Assembly: GCA_963771715.1 (NCBI GenBank)
Contig: CAVYUQ010000007.1
Location: 38,693-102,692 of the forward strand
Length of the DNA stretch: 64,000 nucleotides
Direction: 5' to 3'
Source: JACVRW01 sp963771715
GTDB lineage: Bacteria; Actinomycetota; Thermoleophilia; Solirubrobacterales; Thermoleophilaceae
The translations under genes and the position numbers were made by a program. How positions within the stretch are numbered: the first letter of the stretch is position 1; the number at the start of each line of letters is the position of its first letter. The notes under the pieces were generated by a model. The model ran no database searches. It worked only from the letters and a program-made list of their open reading frames with translations, and was not told the DNA's origin. Positions 10,405-18,650 of the stretch are shown piece after piece.

Positions 10405-11237
10405 CCACGCTGCGCTACGAGGTCACCGGCCGCGTGGCCCGCATCACGCTCGACCGTCCCGAGCGCGCGAACGCGATCACGATGGCCATGCCGCACGAGC
10501 TGGCCGAGCGCGTGGAGGAGGCCAACCTCGACCCGGCGGTCCACGTGATCGCACTCTCGGGTAGCGGCAAGGGCTTCTGCGGCGGCTACGACCTGGTCGA
10601 GTACGCCGAGGCTCAGATGCCGAACCACGATCCGGCCGAGCCCTGGGACCCCGTGACGGACTGGCAGATGATGAGCCGCAACCTGCGCGGCTTCATGAGC
10701 CTGTTCCACTCGGACAAGCCGGTGGTGTGCAAGGTGCACGGCTTCTGCGTGGCCGGCGGCACCGACATGGCCCTCTGCTCAGACCTGCTCGTGATCGCCG
10801 ACGACGCGCGCATCGGCTATCCGCCGGCTCGCGTCTGGGGCGTGCCGACCTCGGCGCTGTGGGCGTTCCGCGTCGGCGACCAGCGCGCCAAGCGGCTGCT
10901 GTTCACGGGCGACCTCATCGACGGCCGGACCGCGCACGAGTGGGGGCTCGCGGTCGAGGCGCCGCCGGCCGCGGAGCTCGACGACCGCTTCGAGGAGCTG
11001 GTCGAGCGCATCGGGCTCACACCGGTGAACCAGCTCGTGATGATGAAGCTGCTCGTGAACCAGGCGCTGTTCGCCCAGGGCCTCCACGCCACCCAGGCGC
11101 TCGGAGTTTTCTTCGACGGCATCGCCCGCCACACCCCGGAGGGCTACGAGTTCCAGCGCCGAGCCGCCGAGTCGGGCTTCAAGGAGGCGGTACGAGCGCG
11201 CGACCAGCCGTACGAACCGCCACAATCACCGGGATGA
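10401..11237 (+). CDS. Enoyl-CoA hydratase/isomerase (crotonase) family protein
   Basis: About 278 residues with the crotonase fold: RITLDRPERANAI at the N-terminus, the first oxyanion-hole block GSGKGFCGGYDL, and the second VVCKVHGFCVAGGTDMAL. The long insert EAQMPNHDPAEPWDPVTDWQ is typical of a crotonase subgroup in actinobacteria. The start TTG 10401 overlaps the AidB-like stop (TTGA), and the stop overlaps the next start (ATGA). It probably hydrates the product of the upstream dehydrogenase, or an aromatic or branched CoA ester; the substrate is not identifiable. Confidence 0.85.
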   Translation: MTTLRYEVTGRVARITLDRPERANAITMAMPHELAERVEEANLDPAVHVIALSGSGKGFCGGYDLVEYAEAQMPNHDPAEPWDPVTDWQMMSRNLRGFMSLFHSDKPVVCKVHGFCVAGGTDMALCSDLLVIADDARIGYPPARVWGVPTSALWAFRVGDQRAKRLLFTGDLIDGRTAHEWGLAVEAPPAAELDDRFEELVERIGLTPVNQLVMMKLLVNQALFAQGLHATQALGVFFDGIARHTPEGYEFQRRAAESGFKEAVRARDQPYEPPQSPG

Positions 11238-12830
11238 AGCCGCAGGTGGCCGCCGACCGGCTCCGTGACCTCAGGAGTGTCACGGATGCCGCGCTGGCGT
11301 ACCTCCCGCTCGAGGACCTGCTGAACGAGCTGCTGGCGCGGGTGGTCGGGATCCTCGACGCCGACACCGCGGCCATCCTGCTGCTCGATGACGACGACAG
11401 CACGCTCGTCGCCCGGGCCGCCAAGGGTCTCGAGGAGGAGGTCGAACGGGGGGTGCGCATCCCGGTCGGCCAGGGGTTCGCCGGGCCGCATCGCCGCGAC
11501 CCGCCGGCCGGTCCAGATCGAGAACATCGACCTGGCCGAGATCATCAACCCGATTCTGCGGCAGAAGGGGCTTCGCTCCCTGCTGGGAGTCCCGCTGCTG
11601 GTCGAGGGAGGGGTGATCGGCGTCATGCACGTGGGCACCCTGACCCCGCGCGACTTCACTGAGGACGACGTGGAGCTGCTGCAGAGCGCCGGCGACCGTG
11701 CGGCGCTCGCGATCTCGAGCCGCCTGACCGAGCGCGAGCGCGGCCTCGCCGATGCGCTCCAGACGAGCCTGATCCCGCGGCTCCCGACGGTCCCGGCGGT
11801 CACGCTCGCGGGCCGCTACCTGCCCGCTGCCTCGGCCCAGCTCGGCGGCGACTGGTACGACGCGTTCCTGCTCCCGGACGGGCGACTCGGCTTGGCAATC
11901 GGGGACGTGGTGGGGCGTGGCTTCTTTGCCGCGGCGGTGATGGGCCAGCTGCGCAGCGGGCTGCGGGCCTACGCGCTCGACGGCATCGCGCCGCCGGAGG
12001 TGCTGGAGCGGCTCAGCCGCCTGCTGCGCCAGCTCGAGCCGGGCCGCACCGCCACGGTCCTCTACATCGTGCTGGACCCATATGGCGGTTCGCTGCTGGT
12101 CTCGAGCGCCGGCCATCCCCCTCCGCTCGTGGTGGGCGATGACGGGGTCCCCACGTTCGTCGACCTGCCCGGGTCCGCGCCACTCGGTGCCACGCGTTAC
12201 CCGACCTACGAGCAGCGTGAGTACCCCATCGAGCCGGGATACCGCCTGGTCCTCTACACGGACGGACTGGTGGAGCGCCCCGGCGAGTCGCTCGACGCGG
12301 GACTCGAGCGGCTGACCACGGTGGTGCGCGACGGCGGAGCGGAGGTTGAGAGCCTCGGCGACCGCCTCGTCCACGAGCTTCTGCCGGATGGCCCGGGCGA
12401 GGACGATGCCGCCCTGCTGCTCGCGCGTTCGCTGCCGCTCTCCGAGTCGCTCGTGACCCGCCTGCCGGCGGACGTGGAGTCGATCCCCCTGATGCGCCGG
12501 ATGCTCGGGCGCTGGCTGGAGGAGGCGGGCGCCACCCAGGCTCAGGCGGAGGACCTCTCGCTGGCGGCCTCGGAGGCATGCGCGAACGCGATCGAGCACG
12601 CCTACGGGCCGGGCCCGGGGATCTTGGAGGTCAGCGCCTCCAGGTCGTCTGGCGGCGACGCCGTCCTCGCCATTCGCGACTACGGCAGCTGGCGACAGCC
12701 GCGCGGCGCCAACCGAGGCCGGGGGCTGCTGCTGATGGAGGGGCTGGCGGACTCGGTCGAGGTGGTTCGCGGAGACGACGGCACGACCGTGCAGCTCTCC
12801 CGGCGTCTGGGTGCGGAGGCGGCGGCGTGA
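11234..12830 (+). CDS. GAF - SpoIIE/PP2C phosphatase - HATPase sensor protein (one frameshift)
   Basis: Three domains in order. First a GAF sensor (about residues 15-160, IPVGQGFAG, LLGVPLLVEGGVIGVMHVG). Then a SpoIIE-type phosphatase (LQTSLIPRLPTV, GRYLPAASAQLGGDWYDAF, AIGDVVGRG, SSAGHPPPLVV, LYTDGLVERPG). Last an anti-sigma-type kinase domain (SLAASEACANAIEHAYG, IRDYGSW, GRGLLLMEGLAD). Such proteins run partner-switching cascades that free a sigma factor by dephosphorylating an anti-anti-sigma protein, probably the STAS protein encoded next (GTGA overlap). One extra base near 11488 falls in the GAF domain. Confidence 0.85.
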
Positions 12831-13180
12831 CCGCGAAGGTGGAGCTCGATCACCGTGACTCGATCGGCATCGCCCGGTTGAGCGGCGACGTCGACATCGT
12901 GGAGGCGAACACCCTCCGAAAGCAGCTCCTGGGCGCCGTCCAGAACCAGGACCTGGGCCTGGTGGTCGACCTCTCGAAAGCGAGCTACATCGACAGCGTG
13001 GGCGTGAGCCTCCTGTTCGAGCTGGCGGAGCGCCTAACGGACCGCCAGTTGCGGTTCGCGGTCGTGATGCCCGACGGAGGCATCGTCCAGCGGGTGCTCA
13101 CGATCGTGCACCTTGACTCGGTCGCGGAGGTCCACCCGGGCCTCGACGAGGCTGTCGCCGCGCTGCGCAGCGGCGCCTAG
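12827..13180 (+). CDS. STAS-domain anti-anti-sigma factor
   Basis: About 117 residues, a single STAS domain. LVVDLSKASYIDSVGVSLLF holds the conserved serine (DSVG) that anti-sigma kinases phosphorylate in SpoIIAA/RsbV proteins. The start GTG 12827 overlaps the phosphatase stop (GTGA), so production is coupled to the enzyme that should dephosphorylate it. When unphosphorylated it would bind an anti-sigma factor and release a sigma factor. No dedicated partner-switch sigma gene lies beside it, so its target is elsewhere, or is the kinase-like domain of its neighbour. It overlaps the convergent gene by four bases. Confidence 0.88.
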   Translation: MTAKVELDHRDSIGIARLSGDVDIVEANTLRKQLLGAVQNQDLGLVVDLSKASYIDSVGVSLLFELAERLTDRQLRFAVVMPDGGIVQRVLTIVHLDSVAEVHPGLDEAVAALRSGA

Positions 13181-13777
13181 CCGCGGCGCCCGATTCCGGA
13201 CCGGAACCTCCAGACTCCGGCCCCGGCGAGCGCTATCCCGAGCGCGGGGATCCAGATCGGGAAGCCACCGCGGTCGTGCGACGGCTCCGCAAGCGAGACC
13301 GTCTCGGGCGGCAGCGGGGTGCCGCTTCCGCTGGCGTCCCCGGGTCCCTCGATCCACACCCCACCGGCGCCCTGGCGCGCGGCGGCGCTGCCCTTCGGGA
13401 AGGCCACGTAGTCCTGCGGCGCGCTGCCGCTCCCCACGCCGACCGCGGGGAAGACGAAGCGGCGCTTCTCCGCGACGACGGCGAGCCGCCAGCGGCCCTC
13501 CGTGGGAAAGACCATCGTGCAGCTTGAACCCGGCCGCGCCGACCATGCTGGCCGGCACCCGGCGCAGCTGCCCGCGCACGCGCCGGTCGCCTCGGGTGGC
13601 CACGACCACCGGGTGGGGCTGGCGCGGGAACTCGTTGAACTCGATGGTGGCCTCCCAGGGCCTGCCGGCCTCCACAGCCTCTGGCCCGGAGGTGATCACG
13701 GCGTGCGGGCCCTTGGCGCTGGCGGCGGGCGCGAGGACGAGACCGGCGACGAGCAGAACGAGCAGTTTGCGTGTCAT
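13177..13777 (-). CDS. Secreted membrane-anchored protein of unknown function (one frameshift)
   Basis: A signal peptide (MTRKLLVLLVAGLVLAPAAS) precedes an Ig-like beta domain (TSGPEAVEAGRPWEATIEFN, then TEGRWRLAVVAEKRRFVFP) resembling FixH/YtkA-type domains. A Gly/Ala/Pro linker and a C-terminal membrane helix (FPIWIPALGIALAGAGVW) with a basic tail follow. The body is therefore outside the cell, held by its C-terminus. One extra G near 13515 breaks the frame in mid-domain. ATG 13777 begins the signal peptide. I do not recognise a specific family or function. Confidence 0.65.
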
Positions 13778-13817
13778 GCCCGGTATACACGCGCCGAGCC
13801 GGCCAGGTTCCCGGGTT

Positions 13818-13855
13818 AGTCGATTTATGTACCGAGGTGGGTACACAAATCGACT
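13818..13855. promoter_or_regulatory. Inverted repeat, 16-bp arms with 15 matches
   Basis: Arms 13818-13833 and 13840-13855 are complementary at 15 of 16 positions around a six-base loop (core ATGTACC / GGTACAC). It lies between the end of the NTF2-like gene and the start of the secreted-protein gene, both on the minus strand. No T-run follows on either side. It is either a terminator-like hairpin or an operator for the gene starting at 13777; the sequence does not decide. Confidence 0.5.
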
Positions 13856-13879
13856 TACCCCCTCGACGGCGTGCCGGAG

Positions 13880-14360
13880 CTAGCCCGACGCTCCCGACGC
13901 TCCCAGGAACTCGTCGAGGCCCGCGCGGGCCTCGCGCCGGACCCTCGAGCGCAGCATCGGGGTCCAGCCCAGGGCGAGGCCGGCTGGCCCGAGCGCCTGC
14001 CGCGCCCACGCGTAGAACGAGAAGGAGTCGCGGTGCTCTGCGATCAGTCCGTCCTCGAAGCGGAACTCGGCGCGGATGTCGTTGTGGACGCGGCGGCCGG
14101 TGGAGAACGTGTAGTCGGCCAGCCAGTGCGCGCTGCCGCGCTCGGCGTCGGCGTCGTGCTCGGCGAGCCTCACCTCGAGGTCCCTTGGCCCGCCCGGTGA
14201 GCATGCGCCACATCGCGCCCGGCTCCTCGCCGCGCAGGTCGGTGAAGACCGGATCCGAGAAGCGCGCGCCGGGCGCATAGCAGGCGGCCATCGCGTCACC
14301 GTCGCCGCGGGCGAATGCCGCGTAGAAGCGCTCGATCAGCTCGTCGTTCGGATGCGCCAT
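13880..14360 (-). CDS. SnoaL/NTF2-like protein (one frameshift)
   Basis: About 160 residues with an NTF2-like fold: ELIERFYAAFARGDGDAMAA, CYAPGARFSDPVFTDLRG, HWLADYTFSTGRRVHND, FRFEDGLIAEHRDSFSFY. Proteins of this type are small cone-shaped enzymes or binding proteins with varied chemistry. One extra G near 14186 breaks the frame between the two halves. The start ATG overlaps the stop of the upstream VOC gene by one base (TGATG), so the two are co-translated. Function is otherwise unknown. This is one of four NTF2-like genes in the window. Confidence 0.75.
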
Positions 14361-15124
14361 CAGTCGTCGAACCGTCCCGCGAACAGGGCGAAGACCGCGC
14401 CCTGCGGGTCCTGGGCCACCAGGATGCGGCCGCCGGGGACCTCCTGCGGCGGGACCATCACGGTTCCTCCCAAGGAGCCGATCTCGCTCAGCGGCGGCGT
14501 CGAGGTCGTCGATCCCGAAGTAGACGAGCCAGTGCGACGGGGCCGGGCCGCCCGGCGGCAGCGGCATCATCCCGCCGTTCAGGCGCTCGCCGCGGTAGAT
14601 GCCCCAGTACGGCGGCTCGGCGGACACCTGCTCGAAGCGCCAGCCGAACAGGTCGCTGTAGAACGCCTGTGCGGCCTCGGGGTCGCTCGTGTTGAGCTGG
14701 TTGATGGTGAGCGCGCCGGGCTCGTTCACCACCTCGGCGCCGATGGCCCTGCGCGACTGCCACGCGCAGAAGACGGCGCCGGTCGGGTCCTGGAGCGTCG
14801 CCATGCGGCCGGCGTCCATCACGTCGAACGGCTCCGCCAGCACGTTCGCGCCCAGCTCGCGCGCGCTGGCGGTGATCGCGTCCGACATCGTCCACGGTCA
14901 CGTACGACGCCCACGCCGGATGGCGCTCCGTCGTCTCGAACATCGCGGCCGCGGCGCGGCCGCCGAGCCGCGCCATCACGTATACGCCGCCGTCCGGGAT
15001 CGGGTTGTCCTCGAAGTCCCATCCGAGCAGGCCGCCGTAGAACTGCCTTCGAGGCCTCCGCGTCGGGAGTGCTCAGGTCGGTCCAGGAGAAGGTTCCCTG
15101 CTCGTGGCTGTCGCGTTCGCCCAT
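14360..15124 (-). CDS. VOC (glyoxalase) family protein with two domains, three frameshifts
   Basis: Restored length is about 254 residues: two tandem vicinal-oxygen-chelate modules. The first has FSWTDLSTPDAEAS and VMARLGGRAAAAMF. The second has NQLNTSDPEAAQAFYSDLFG, PYWGIYRGERLNGGMM and HWLVYFGIDDLDAA. The protein ends AVFALFAGRFDD. Two-domain VOC proteins of this kind resemble antibiotic-resistance-like or hydroxylase-like proteins of unknown substrate. Extra bases near 15047, 14885 and 14489 break the frame. ATG 15124 begins the conserved start. It is divergent from the sigma-factor gene by 68 bp. Confidence 0.78.
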
Positions 15125-15192
15125 GGAACGACCATAACGCGCCCGTAATTCCGGCCGGTTGCCGGACATACTCGTTCGTAGAGGGCAATCTG

Positions 15193-15702
15193 GTGAATCC
15201 GACACGCGACGAGACGTTCGAGGGACTGTTCCGGGAGAACTACCCCGCCGTGCGCGCCTATGCGCTGCGTCGCGCATCACCGGACGCCGCCCAGGATGTG
15301 GTGGCCGAGACGTTCCTCGTGGCGTGGCGGAGGCTCGACGACGTGCCGACCGACGTGCTTCCGTGGCTCTTCGGAGTCGCGCGGCGCGTGCTCGCCAACC
15401 AGCGCCGCACCGCCGACCGCGGCGCGGCGCTCGAGCGCCGCCTCGCAGCCGCCCCGGCGCCAACCGGCGCACCGGATCCGGGTGACAGAGCCGGCGACAA
15501 CGAGCTCATGCGCCTCGCGCTCGCCCGACTCTCGGAACCCAGCCGCGAGGTGCTGATGCTGGTGGCATGGCACGGCCTCACCGGCGCTCGCGGCGCTCGC
15601 GCCGCGGGTTGCTCCCGCGCGGCGTTCGCCGTGCGCCTACACCGTGCGCGCCGGCAGCTCACGGCGGAGCTCGGCAACTCTCGAGCCGCGCGCCGTCAAT
15701 GA
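15193..15702 (+). CDS. ECF-type RNA polymerase sigma factor
   Basis: About 169 residues. Region 2 is FEGLFRENYPAVRAYALRRA to AQDVVAETFLVAWRRLDDVP, with PWLFGVARRVLANQRR at the end of region 2. Region 4 is LARLSEPSREVLMLVAWHGL followed by a helix-turn-helix (ARAAGCSRAAFAVRLHRARR). This is a typical extracytoplasmic-function sigma factor that redirects RNA polymerase to a stress regulon. The start GTG 15193 has GAGGG eight bases upstream. The next gene, 30 bp downstream, is a membrane protein that probably serves as its anti-sigma factor. Confidence 0.9.
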   Translation: MNPTRDETFEGLFRENYPAVRAYALRRASPDAAQDVVAETFLVAWRRLDDVPTDVLPWLFGVARRVLANQRRTADRGAALERRLAAAPAPTGAPDPGDRAGDNELMRLALARLSEPSREVLMLVAWHGLTGARGARAAGCSRAAFAVRLHRARRQLTAELGNSRAARRQ

Positions 15703-15732
15703 CCTGGAACCGCGATCGATGGAGGTGGGTCG

Positions 15733-16716
15733 ATGAGCCCGCGTGGAGACCTGATGGAGAGGCTCGCAGCCGCGGATCCGCGGCCCGGCGCCGAACGACT
15801 GAGCACCGAGGAGCAGAGTGAGGCGGACGCGCTGCTCGCGCGCCTGGTCGCGACGCCGCACGACGGCCAGGCCGTCGACCGGCGCGTGCGGCCACGGCCC
15901 ATGCGGCGCCGGGCACTCGTCGCCACCGGCGCGCTCTGTTCCGCCGCAGCGGCGTTCGCCGCGGTGAACCTGCTCGACTCGAACGCGCCTGGGCCGGATG
16001 TCGTCGAGCAGGCGGTGGCCGCGGTTACGCGCGCGGGCGTGGTCTACCACGTGGTCGAGCGCTACGAGTTCAGCGCCACCGGCATTCCGGACGCCGGACG
16101 TAGGACGCTCTATATGGAGCACTGGCACACGACCGGCGGTCGTTACCACGTCAAGACGTTCGCCGCCAGAGGCCAGCGACGTGGGCGCCTGCTCCAGGAC
16201 ATGGCCGGACGCCGGCTGGCGGGGCGCCGTGGTGGACCGGCGCTCCTGTGGATCTCGGGTGCGAACAGGATCGTCGCCATGGGCGTCGCCAACCGAGATG
16301 CCAACAGTGGAGCACCCGGCATCGATCGCTTCGCCGACGCCGGCGCGCGCCTCAGGGCGCTCGAGGAGCAGGGACGCCTGCGACTGGCGGGCACCACCCA
16401 ATTCGGGAATCGGCGCGCGTACCGTCTGGTCTCGGGCGTGGTTCCGGGCTGGAGCAAGAACTCCGAGGAGAGCGTGGAGTTCCTGGTCGACACCGAGACC
16501 TACCTTCCGCTGGCCGAGCGTCGCTGGCTGCGTATGAGAGCCGGGGCGGAGCTCCGATCCACCACCCGCTATCTCGTCTACGAGCAACTGCCGCTGAACG
16601 AGCGCAGCCGCGCGCAGCTCGACCTCGACCCACACCCGGGCGCGAGCTGCGCGCCGCATACGGGCGACGTGAAGGGAAGGCGCGCACCGGGCTTCCCGAA
16701 TCCCTGCGCGCGTTAG
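15733..16716 (+). CDS. Membrane protein, putative anti-sigma factor
   Basis: About 327 residues: a cytoplasmic N-terminus of roughly 55 residues, one membrane helix (ALVATGALCSAAAAFAAVNL), and a large extracytoplasmic domain (YHVVERYEFSATG, RLAGTTQFGNRRAYRLVSGV, EFLVDTETYLPLAERRW) reminiscent of RseB/LolA-like sensor domains. Position directly after the ECF sigma gene and this topology support an anti-sigma role. The usual zinc-binding HxxxCxxC motif is absent from the N-terminus, so the assignment is by context, not motif. ATG 15733 starts the frame. Confidence 0.65.
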   Translation: MSPRGDLMERLAAADPRPGAERLSTEEQSEADALLARLVATPHDGQAVDRRVRPRPMRRRALVATGALCSAAAAFAAVNLLDSNAPGPDVVEQAVAAVTRAGVVYHVVERYEFSATGIPDAGRRTLYMEHWHTTGGRYHVKTFAARGQRRGRLLQDMAGRRLAGRRGGPALLWISGANRIVAMGVANRDANSGAPGIDRFADAGARLRALEEQGRLRLAGTTQFGNRRAYRLVSGVVPGWSKNSEESVEFLVDTETYLPLAERRWLRMRAGAELRSTTRYLVYEQLPLNERSRAQLDLDPHPGASCAPHTGDVKGRRAPGFPNPCAR

Positions 16717-16739
16717 GCTCGGCGCAGCTGCGGCACCGG

Positions 16740-16780
16740 GTTGTACCCGGGGGATTGACTCTGGTCCCCGCGGGTACAAC
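16740..16780. promoter_or_regulatory. Strong hairpin with bulged stem
   Basis: GTTGTACCCG at 16740 pairs with CGGGTACAAC ending at 16780, and the stem continues inward through GGGGA/TCCCC past one bulged C. This makes about 15 base pairs around a ten-base loop. It stands between the putative anti-sigma gene and the small gene at 16794. No T-run follows, so it could be an atypical terminator, an mRNA-stabilising hairpin or an operator. The spacing to the next start is only 13 bases. Confidence 0.55.
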
Positions 16781-16793
16781 AGGTCCACCAGCG

Positions 16794-17078
16794 ATGAACC
16801 AGCAGCGTTATTTCGCCTATCGATCGTTGCTCGCGGAACTCGGCGAGTGGCGCCTTTCGGCCGCCCTCGAGTCCGAGACGTACGACGAGCTCTGCGATGC
16901 CGCCGAGGGCCTGCTGCTGTCGCGAGCGGGTGAAGAGGCCGAGGAGCCACTTGCACGCGCCAGCACCGCTGTGCTCGGAATGCTCGCCGTCGACGAGCTC
17001 GACGAGCAGAACGCGTCCTGGCTGCTGGACTCGCTGCTGGCCTGCGGACCGCAGGTCGCGCTGCGCGACGCGGCCTAG
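16794..17078 (+). CDS. Hypothetical small acidic protein
   Basis: About 94 residues, probably all alpha-helical and acidic (RYFAYRSLLAELGEWRLSAA, LLSRAGEEAEEPLARASTAV, AVDELDEQNASWLLDSLLAC). No signal peptide, membrane segment or known motif was seen. ATG 16794 follows the hairpin at 16740-16780, and no clear ribosome binding site is present. The stop is two bases short of the convergent YbhB gene. Codon use fits the neighbouring genes, which supports it being real. I do not recognise the family. Confidence 0.6.
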   Translation: MNQQRYFAYRSLLAELGEWRLSAALESETYDELCDAAEGLLLSRAGEEAEEPLARASTAVLGMLAVDELDEQNASWLLDSLLACGPQVALRDAA

Positions 17079-17080
17079 GC

Positions 17081-17563
17081 TTAGCGGCCGAAGCGGCCCG
17101 TGAGCGTCCCGCGCGCGAGCGCGTGGTCAGCCAGAGCCGCGCGCACGTCGTCCGGGGAGCTGTTCTTGCCGATGGCGAGCGGCACGTCGCTGGCGTAGAG
17201 CGCGAACACGTAGCGGTGCGGGTCGTCGCCCTCGGGTGGGCAGGGGCCGCCCCAGCCCCGGTCGCCGAAGCTGTTCTCGGCCTCGACCGCGCCGGCGGGC
17301 ACCCGGCCCTCCGGGATTCCGGCCTGGTCGGCTGGAATGCCGAGCACGGTCCAGTGCACGAAGCGGTCGGCGTCCGGGTCCTCGACCACGAGCGCGAGCT
17401 CACGGGTGCCGCCGGGCACTCCCGACCAGCGCAACGGGGGCGAGCTGTCGCTGCCGTCGCAGGTGAAGCGCTTCGGGATCGTGCCGCCATCCCGGAAGGC
17501 CGGGCTCGTGACGGTGATCGAGAGCTTTGCCTCCGGCAGCGGCAGGAGCGCGAGGGGCGCCAC
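17081..17563 (-). CDS. YbhB/YbcL family protein (Raf kinase inhibitor-like)
   Basis: About 160 residues with the PEBP fold: SPAFRDGGTIPKRFTCDGSD, SPPLRWSGVP, LALVVEDPDAD, FVHWTVLGIPAD, GWGGPCPPEGDDPHRYVF, and an aspartate/histidine-lined anion pocket. Bacterial members bind small anionic ligands; their physiological role is poorly defined. The start GTG 17563 is the last start codon before the conserved domain. The gene is divergent from the small membrane protein at 17588, with only 24 bp between them. Confidence 0.88.
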   Translation of the reverse strand: MAPLALLPLPEAKLSITVTSPAFRDGGTIPKRFTCDGSDSSPPLRWSGVPGGTRELALVVEDPDADRFVHWTVLGIPADQAGIPEGRVPAGAVEAENSFGDRGWGGPCPPEGDDPHRYVFALYASDVPLAIGKNSSPDDVRAALADHALARGTLTGRFGR

Positions 17564-17587
17564 ACGGGCCCAAGGTACGGTGAGGCG

Positions 17588-17803
17588 GTGCCCCGGCGCA
17601 CGCGCATCCTCGCGTACGGAGCGGCCGCGCTGCTCACGGTCGTCGGCTTCGGGTGCGCGGCGCTCGGCGGCCTCGCCGGCCAGATCGCGGCCATCGCGCT
17701 CGTGTCGGCCGGCCTCGGCGGTGCCCTGCTGTTCGCGTTCTACGAGGTCGGGCTGAGCGAGGACCGCGACCGGGCCGAGGAGGACAAACGCCGGCGCCGA
17801 TAA
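17588..17803 (+). CDS. Small two-helix membrane protein
   Basis: About 71 residues: a short basic N-terminus, two hydrophobic helices (ILAYGAAALLTVVGFGCAAL and IAAIALVSAGLGGALLFAFY), and a charged cytoplasmic tail (SEDRDRAEEDKRRRR). The start GTG 17588 has GAGG three bases upstream, close but plausible. No family was recognised. The charged tail and the two-helix layout recur in actinobacterial hypothetical proteins. Confidence 0.65.
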   Translation: MPRRTRILAYGAAALLTVVGFGCAALGGLAGQIAAIALVSAGLGGALLFAFYEVGLSEDRDRAEEDKRRRR

Positions 17804-17975
17804 TGTGTTCGCAGGCGCGGTCCCGCGCCAGACCTCCGCTCCGGCGCCCACGCAGCCGGCCGAGGGAGGTAAAGGTGGCCACGAGCCATCGGGACGCCGG
17901 TCATCGTCGCCCCTTTCCGGCGGGGCCTCGGGAGCGTGGGTCCCGGCGCCGCCCGCCGCATAGGAGCGAAGACAG
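17804..17975. other. Intergenic region, very GC-rich, no gene assigned
   Basis: These 172 bases separate the small membrane protein from the DUF4287 gene. They are rich in short complementary GC blocks and could fold, but I could not match them to a known riboswitch, tRNA or other RNA. The last part holds the ribosome binding site AGGAG for the gene at 17976. Frames through the region look non-coding. Confidence 0.4.
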
Positions 17976-18650
17976 ATGACAAGGCAGAAGACGTTCAAGC
18001 GCCGGGTGCGCGACCGAATGACGAAGACGGGCGAGAGCTACACCGCCGCCCGCAGGATGCTGATCGCGCAGGGCGATCGCCCGGAGACCCCGAAGTTCGA
18101 GCCGCCGGTGGCCGAGGAGCGGGTCATCGAGGCGACCGGGCGCGGCTGGCAGGCGTGGTTCGAGCTGCTCGACGCCTGGGAGGCGGCGAGCCGCACCCAC
18201 ACGGAGATCGCGCGCTGGCTGCGAGACGAGCACGCGGTCGACGGCTGGTACTCGCAGTCGATCGCTGTGGGCTATGAGCGCGCACGCGGCCTGCGCCAGC
18301 CCGGCGAGCGCCCGGACGGATTCGCGGTCGGCGCCACGAGGACGGTTGCGGTCCCGGTCGAGCGGCTCTTCGAGATGTTCGCGGACGAGCAGCTGCGCGA
18401 GCGCTGGCTGCCGGGCGCGGACCTGCGCGAGCGAACGGCCACGTCCCCGCGGACCGCCCGCTACGACTGGGAGGACGGCTCGACCCGGGTCGTCGTGGGC
18501 TTCGAGGGCCTCGGCGAGGCGAAGAGCCGGGTGGCGCTCTCCCACGAGCGGCTGCCGGATGCCGAGACCGCCGGGGAGATGAAGGCCTGGTGGCGAGAGC
18601 GGCTGACAGCGCTCAAGTCGCAGCTCGAGGGCGGTGAGCTCGATGCCTGA
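17976..18650 (+). CDS. DUF4287 domain protein with SRPBCC-like C-terminus
   Basis: About 224 residues. The N-terminal half matches DUF4287 proteins: KTGESYTAARRMLI, ATGRGWQAWFELLDAWEAAS, HTEIARWLRDEHAVDGWYSQ, VGYERARGLRQ. The C-terminal half (FAVGATRTVAVPVERLFEMF, LRERWLPGADL, WRERLTALKSQLE) resembles the START/AHSA1 fold. The biochemical role of the family is unknown; DUF4287 often neighbours or fuses to AHSA1 domains. The start ATG 17976 has AGGAG nine bases upstream. The 3' end overlaps the next gene by eight bases. Confidence 0.85.
   Translation: MTRQKTFKRRVRDRMTKTGESYTAARRMLIAQGDRPETPKFEPPVAEERVIEATGRGWQAWFELLDAWEAASRTHTEIARWLRDEHAVDGWYSQSIAVGYERARGLRQPGERPDGFAVGATRTVAVPVERLFEMFADEQLRERWLPGADLRERTATSPRTARYDWEDGSTRVVVGFEGLGEAKSRVALSHERLPDAETAGEMKAWWRERLTALKSQLEGGELDA

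Noticed and set aside
17804..17975. Possible riboswitch upstream of the DUF4287 gene
   Set aside because: The stretch is GC-rich and could fold, but I could not match it to the conserved core of any riboswitch I know. Listed only as an unassigned intergenic region.
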